64,000 bases of DNA, from positions 7,522,601 through 7,586,600 of the forward strand of contig CAJINV010000003.1 of assembly GCA_905178155.1 (NCBI GenBank), written 5' to 3'. The notes beneath the pieces are model-generated. The model made no database searches, was not told the DNA's origin, and saw only the letters and a list, made by a program, of their open reading frames with translations. The stretch is from Amoebophrya sp. A120. Taxonomy: Eukaryota; Sar; Dinophyceae; Syndiniales; Amoebophryaceae. The translations under genes and the position numbers were made by a program. Positions 58,101 to 64,000 of the stretch are shown here, in pieces (position 1 is the stretch's first letter; each line of letters begins with the position of its first letter).

Positions 58101-61100
58101 GCTTGTGGTAGAAGCCAAAGTGCAGATCTGACAGCTCTCGCAAGTTGCCGCAGGTGGTCTGCAACAAGATTTCTTCGGACACGGAAAACATGTTCTGCCA
58201 GTGCACCGGATGCACCCTCTGGATCCAGCCGGCCATCTTGGTAAAACTGCCGATGGCGCTATCGTCGCCTGCTATGGCTCTCATGCAGGCGGGAAAGGCG
58301 TTGCGATCCTCCGCCGTCTTCGGCATGTGATCGCGGGCCCGCATCAGGGGCTGCGTCAGTTCGAAGATTTCCAAACTTTCATCGGCTCCGCCGCATTCTC
58401 CCATGATGGTCAGGACTCGGGCGAGCTTTTCCAAGTTACACTCACTTGACTTCATCAGGTTCATCAGGGTCCTCACTGCGCCCTCCTTCTCGGCCGGCCA
58501 GGCTCCCCGGCTGCACAAGAATGTCTCTCCGTCCTGATCCTCCAGGTCTTCCAGACTCGCAGCACTACTACCACCGACACTAGCAACCTCGCCGAGTCGC
58601 TTCCGGGTCGTCCCCTTGCTGCTGCTCTGGTCCAGCGTGTTGATCCCCTGTTCTGCCCTCTCGCGCGCAATTTTCATGCTTTCCAATATACCGCTGCTCT
58701 GAAACTGCCGCCGCTTCAACTCGTTGCTAGTGCGGCCAGCCGCAGGCACCTGCTTCAGCGTCATCAGCTCTCCGTTTTTGCCGTGCTCCCAGCGCACAAG
58801 GTCTTCGATCAGGTCTGTGAGTGCGGGCAAATCCTGGGCCCGCGGCGCCAGGTGCTGCATCAGTGTGCAGAGCTCCACAAAATCAAAGCTCTTGTAACCC
58901 TTGCGGTCGCGCTGTTGCAGAATTTCCATACCGACGATGATGTTGCCAGACCCGCCGAAGAAGTCGGTCACGCAGCGCACGAAGTGCGGGAACTCCTGTC
59001 CCCGTCTCAGCCGCATCTTCAGCGAGCCCAGGTCCTTCGTCATTGCCATCATCTTGTCGTACCCACCTAGCTGGTTGATGATTACGGAGAGGGACTCCAG
59101 CTGCTTGGGCTCGAACGCTTGCAGGAGCGACACAAACACGGTGAGCAGGAACCCGATCTGCGGCAACTCGTCGACAAGATCCTTTGCACTGCGCGTAAAC
59201 TTGTTTAGCGTAGTCGTGCTCACCGTCTGGACGAGAAACAGTGCCTCCGCGAGTTCAGTTACGCTGGGCGACTGCTGCGCGTCGCTGTCCTTCCAGATAC
59301 GCTCTACAGCCCATGCGTAGTCCAGCACGCGATCCAGCTTCGCAAAATCGTCTAGGAGGTAATTGAGCATGTCTAGCACTTTGTCGAATCTGTTCGCGTA
59401 GGACACCTCAAACCTCGTTGATTCCTTGCCTCCAGCTCCCGCCTCGCCCGCATCGTCACCGGCTGGGGGAGGTTCTTCGGTCTTCGGCGGTGCGGTGCTG
59501 TCTTCCGCAAACAAGCCTAGATCCTCGATCAGCTCCGCCGTTAAAACCGTTGGTAAAGGTTCCTCTTCCTCTTGTTTCTGCTGCTGTCCTCCTCGCCCGC
59601 GCCCGCGAGCTTTTTGCCCGCTCGAGCTCGAAGACGAGGGCCGGCCCGCGGAGGACGGGCGCGCACCTCCGCCAATGCCGGTGGGCGCGCTGGGCGGTGC
59701 GTGCTTCTTTGCCTCCTCTTCCTGTTCTCGTGCGGTTTTCTCGGCTTCTTTCTGCTTTCGCTTCTTTTCCGCGTTTATCTCACCCTGTTTTTCCATTGTT
59801 GTGCGTATCTTCGCAACCTGTCTTGGCTCCGCATCACACGCACTCAGCTTCTGCAAGACCGTAAACGCAGATACACCCTCCTCCCCGGCAAGCAACGACA
59901 CGAAGTCTTCCCCGCGGACCAGCTGTAGTAGATTTATTTGTACTTACATGACGAGCTGCAATTGCAAACCGTGCTCAGCAACAACGACCCAGCTACTACA
60001 CAGTCAGGGTCAGCAGCTATTAACTTCATTTGTATCATTTGCGAAAAAAACGAGACACGTCGTTCCTTACACAAACTCGCAACTACATTCCTCATCAACA
60101 TCAAGGGCAATGGTCTTACCGCAGCCGGAGTCTCTGGGGGAAAGTACTTGTTTGCGACCACCTTGGCGCTTTTAAGCATCCTCAAGGCGCGCTCGCAGTC
60201 CAGGAAATTTCCAAATCCCGGCAAGACCTCCGTCACGAGCGCGTCGATTTCCTTCGCGCCAACCTTACTAAGCACAGTGTACATGGTGGCCAGCTTGTCC
60301 GCGTCCGGGTGGCCGCTGCGAAAGCTCTTGTGGTCCACGAGCTCTAGACTCCACTTCCACTTGCTCCCAAACCGGCCCAGCTCGTCCGCGAACTCGTTCC
60401 ACTTTTTATCCCCGGGCTTGTACTTCTGCAGGTTCTTCAGGATCACCTCGACATCCGCCTTCTTGACGAAGCCGAACTTCTCGTACACGGTTTGCCACAG
60501 GTCCTCCGCCTCCTTTTTCTTGGTCTCGATGGCCTTCAGCTTCTCGTCCGTCATGTTGTCGTCTAGCTGTTCGTGAATGTTGTCCGGAATGTCCTGGTAC
60601 TTGGCCAGCAACTGGAAGAACTTGCGCGTGTTGCCGATCAGCTTCACTAGCTCCTGCATCCGCTGCGCGGCGTCCATGTTGCCGGGACCGCCGGGGCCAA
60701 CACCTCCAACTCCCGCGAGGCCTCCCCCAACGGACCCCGAGCCGTACCCCTCGGGACCGCCCATACCGCCACCCCCCACTACCACTACTACTTCCTTCCC
60801 GTCGATGATCTGCGTCTGTGTGATGACCTGACTGCCGCCGCCGGCCACACCTCCACCTGCGTATGTTTTCCTAGACAAAGAATGAAGATGAAAGAACAGG
60901 AACAACACGAAACAAATTAATTTCCCATAAGTAATTCAAGACGCACCTCAGGGTTCCCAGCAGAACCAGCAGCGGTGGCCGCTGAACGAGATCGAGCTAC
61001 TTTGCATTGTGCCTTTGCCTCACGGTCACGTGATTGCAGAAATGAAAGAAACTAAATGTACCAGCGCCGCCTGCCGCACCTCCGTGACTCCCCACACTTG

Positions 61101-64000
61101 CTGCCGGCACTGACTGCTTTCGCGTGACAGGCTTCCCAGTTTTCGGGTCAGCCGTATCCCATAGGAAAAAGGTAGCACCCCAGCATATCGATTTGCGATG
61201 CAAAAGTACGTATCCAAAAAATCTTTCTTGCGAGGCCTTCTCGCCCGTGCGTGTGTCACATGAATGTTGATACAGTTACAGGTACAACTTCGCTTTGCAT
61301 TACCTCCTGCTCTCCAAATATGCTATTTGGCCGCTAGCTGTTTTATTTGTGATAGACCGCCGGTTTTCCAGTTTTCGGATCCATGACGGGCACCTCAACT
61401 TCCACCACACCCCCTGCGGCCGCCCCGGCGGCGCCCCCTCGGCTTCCCGCCCCGCCTGAGACGGACCCGCGCGCGCCCGCCGGGCCGCCTCCACCAGAAG
61501 CTCCGCCGCCTCCACCTGCTCCGAAGCCCGATACAGAACCGCGCCCCCCGCTTGCGGCCGCCTGCTGAACCGCCTCCGCCGGATCCACCTGCTGCGTCAT
61601 CATCTTCGGCTTTCCCGTGACGGGATCCACTACCGGCTGGCCCGTGGCGGGATCGATTACCGGCACTTCCATAGTGACAACCTGCTTCTTTTCCGTGAGG
61701 GGTTTGCCATCGGCCCCCACCATTGGCTTTCCGGTCTTTGGATCCAGTATCGGAACCTCGACGGTCTCCATTTTCCCCCCAAGTTCGGCGGCCGCCTGCT
61801 TCGCGGCCTGGGCCGCCTGCTCCGACGGCGGGGCCTGCAGCTGAGTCTTCGGTTTCCCCGTCTTCGGATCAATCACAGGTTTGCCCGTGACCGGGTCCAC
61901 CACGGGCACTTCCACCTGCACCACGGGCAGGCCATCCTCGCCCACCAACGGCTTGCCGTCGGCACCTAAAACTGGTGTGGTCTTCTTCGTCTCCATTACG
62001 GGGTTCCCGTTCTCGTCCAGGACCGGATTACCGTTCTCGTCCACCATCGGCATACTGACAACCATTACCTGTGGGACAGTAGCGAAAGCAAAGCATTTTT
62101 GTGCTAAGAAGTTTTTAGTACGACACTCTACTCTATGATGTTACTTCGGGCAGTTCAGACAAATCGTTCGAATAAAAAATACGTGCGGGAGCACCAGGCC
62201 GGGCAGACTCGTGGCGCTGCAACTTTTTGGGTTCACAAAGACCGCACGCAGTGCGGAAAGAGGCTGTGCCTGGGTTTGCCATCTACTCGAACTTGGGAAA
62301 AACGCGAATACCCGCCTGCCTCAGAGCCGCAAAAAGTAGCTCATGATCAAGTGTACTTCTAGTAGTTTGTTCCTTATGTACTTACTTACTATACCGGGTT
62401 TCCGTTTTCGTCGACGACAGGGTTTCCGTTCTCGTCGAGCATGGGCGCGGGTGGCTTGGATGCTGCTTCGGCTTTTGCAGCCTCCAGCTTCTGGCGTGCT
62501 TCTTCCTCTTCGACACGTTTCTGCTCCGCCACGCCGGCTTCGTAAAACTGCTTCAGGCGGCAGATGGGGTTGAGAACGTCGTCCAGGGTAAAGCTGGCAG
62601 CCACGAACTCGTCGGTCCACTCTCCCGTACCGTACTGGTTGCTACCCCGCAAGCGGCCCGTGATACGGAGCGGCATCTCCCGTAGCTCGCGACTGGGCGC
62701 GAAGGCCTGCAAAGCCCCGGTCTCCCAGGCTTTCTCAATCACAGACTCGAGGGATATCGTGGAGGACACGCGCCCTGGCGCGCTCGGACTCTCGTACACT
62801 TCCAGGTTGAAGACCTGTGCGTCCAAAAGGATCTTGTGCTCTTCCATCGCGAGGGGCAGCAAACTTTCCTCATCACTCGCGTCGGGCACGGTGGGGAAGG
62901 CCTCGGTTTCCCGCGCGTCAAAACTAAAACTCTCTCTTGCAGAGACGCCATCCTCGAACGTCACTTCTGCCATGTTGTGTTCACCCTCGACTATCGGGTC
63001 GGGTGCTTCGGTGGCCGGTGCGGCTGCTTCTTCGTCTGCGGCAGGTGGGGCCGGCGGGGGCTCCTCCACCGCCGCGGCTTCTGCTTTTATTTCCTCGGCG
63101 GGCGCGGCTGCTTCTCCTGCCGCTGCGGCACCACCGCCTGCTGCCTCAGCCTCGGCAGCTGCCGCACGTTCTGCCGCGGCCTTTTCCGCTTTCTCTTCCT
63201 CGGCCTTTCTTCGCGCCTCTTCCTCGGCCAGCCGCCGCTCCTCGGCAAGTTTTCGTTCCTCTGCAAGGATGCGCTGCCGCTCCTCCTCCGCCAGGCGGCG
63301 CTCTTCGGCCTCCTCCGGCGACATCAGGCGCGCTACCGTTTTCTGTGCGGCCTTGCTCAGTGCGGATGGTTCCTTGCCCGTGGCTTCCACGCACAAGCTG
63401 AGCTCAATGTCGTAGCATGAGGACCGCGTCTGGCCTCCCCAGTCGGTGACTACAGGAAAATCTACTGCCAGATCCGCTCGACCCAGACGGGGAACGGAAA
63501 AGCCCGCCTGAAACTTGTCGATAGCCCACCGCACTTCTGGAACACTACTGCTGTACGGACACTTCACCGGCACCGCGGGCACGCTAAACGGACTTCGCCC
63601 GGCCTAGTTTTGTTTCGTGCATTCTTGTTATTTTAGAAGTTCTAGCTGTACTTGGAGCATTTTACAAGTGCATGGCTGTGCCAGTGCGCCGTTGTCGCAA
63701 AGGCAAAGGAGAGAAATCATACAGATACAGATGCACGTATGAACCAGTATTTTATACCTGATTGACAGCGGAGAAGCGCATGATGATGAATTTTTTCTTC
63801 ATGTGAGGCGGCACTAGCCAAGCCTCTGGCACAGGGCGGATGATTGTTTCCACGTCTCCCGTGGAATTCAGCTTCCAGTGCACCTTCACGCTCCGCCACC
63901 CTTTTTCCAGCTCGGATGCCTGCTTTTTTACATTCACGCTCAGCTGCCGCGATAAGCGGGCCTTCTCACCCATCAGACTGGTAAGCTCGGTCTTTCGCGA
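55144..64000 (-). CDS. Giant protein with DxxTGKP/DENGNP repeats, 5' end outside the window
   Basis: Partial; continues past 64000. Exons: 64000-63758 (HWKLNSTGDVETIIRPVP), 63603-62395, 62068-61355, 61149 to about 61060, about 60856-60120, and 59922-55144 (one 4.8-kb exon). Resolved introns are GT-AG and in phase except the introner at 61155. Exon 2 has a folded start (VRWAIDKFQAGFSVPRLG, FPVVTDWGGQTRSSCYDI), a Glu/Ala/Arg coiled-coil (EEAEERRLAEEERQRILA) and an Ala-rich stretch. Then come 14 short repeats of the type DENGNPV, GADGKPL, DPKTGKP. The last exon is largely helical (FDKVLDMLNYLLDDFAKL, GYDKMMAMTKDLGSLKMR, FFLKCVEGCDMTEFLLAV) and ends in disordered Ser/Gln/Thr sequence. I do not recognise the family; it may be a cytoskeletal scaffold. 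Confidence 0.82.
61155..61354. mobile_element. Degenerate introner element in the giant-protein gene (200 bp)
   Basis: Ends TATCCCATAGG and GTGATA; the inverted repeat is diverged (about 16 of 22 matches, both ending TAGC). Flanks AGCCG (61150-61154) and GACCG (61355-61359) are a decayed 5-bp duplication. Removing it with one flank joins DPKTGKPAV to DPKTGKPV, exactly the protein repeat pattern seen elsewhere in the gene, which is strong support for an intron here. Confidence 0.8.

Overview
The window looks like nuclear DNA of a dinoflagellate-lineage protist, most likely a syndinian parasite of the Amoebophrya type. That assignment is an inference. It rests on three things: every gene I can support (19, several with many exons) lies on the minus strand, a one-way gene array over 64 kb of the kind typical of dinoflagellates; genes are compact and spaced by a few hundred bases; and ordinary GT-AG introns coexist with introns that are themselves transposon-like units (terminal inverted repeats plus 5-bp target duplications), as described for Amoebophrya introner elements. 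No rRNA, tRNA, spliced-leader gene or bacterial operon signal was recognised.

Layout in transcription order (64000 to 1): a very large repeat-bearing protein, running off the window (64000-55144); a GC-rich repeat patch (54.2-54.9 kb); RPA1, the large subunit of replication protein A (52691-44294), split by a 6.0-kb element; a sestrin homologue (43551-39792) split by two introners; ATP synthase OSCP (38977-37953); a ciliary IPGYxG-motif protein (37184-34990); dihydroorotase (33016-31475) with an introner; a 39-residue membrane peptide (31037-30805) whose stop codon directly abuts the start of a Mei2-like RNA-binding protein (30804-27214); a type I membrane protein with a duplicated ectodomain (26256-24433); three unknown proteins (23653-20055); an ankyrin protein (18370-16844); a Ser/Pro-rich protein (16678-13667); a GOST-family seven-helix membrane protein (12894-9728) with two introners; a W-D repeat protein (9336-7787); an NnrU-domain membrane protein (7267-5851); ARL2BP/BART (5358-4246); and a SWEET sugar transporter (3258-910).

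The main discovery is a coherent introner family. Eight elements (about 108, 200, 262, 307, 311, 323, 578 and 6023 bp) share one architecture: ends TAT(C)...(G)ATA as inverted repeats and a 5-bp flanking duplication (two of the eight duplications are imperfect). In every case, removing the element plus one copy of the duplication restores an open reading frame with the correct phase; for RPA1, sestrin, dihydroorotase and the giant protein the restored junction also fits the family or repeat pattern. The largest, inside RPA1 (45540-51562), is built from unequal inverted arms of 216-bp units around about 15 copies of a 256-bp satellite, yet keeps the same ends and target duplication as the 100-bp elements. 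The genes otherwise serve general cell functions (DNA replication, pyrimidine synthesis, respiration, sugar export, cilia) and do not form a pathway.
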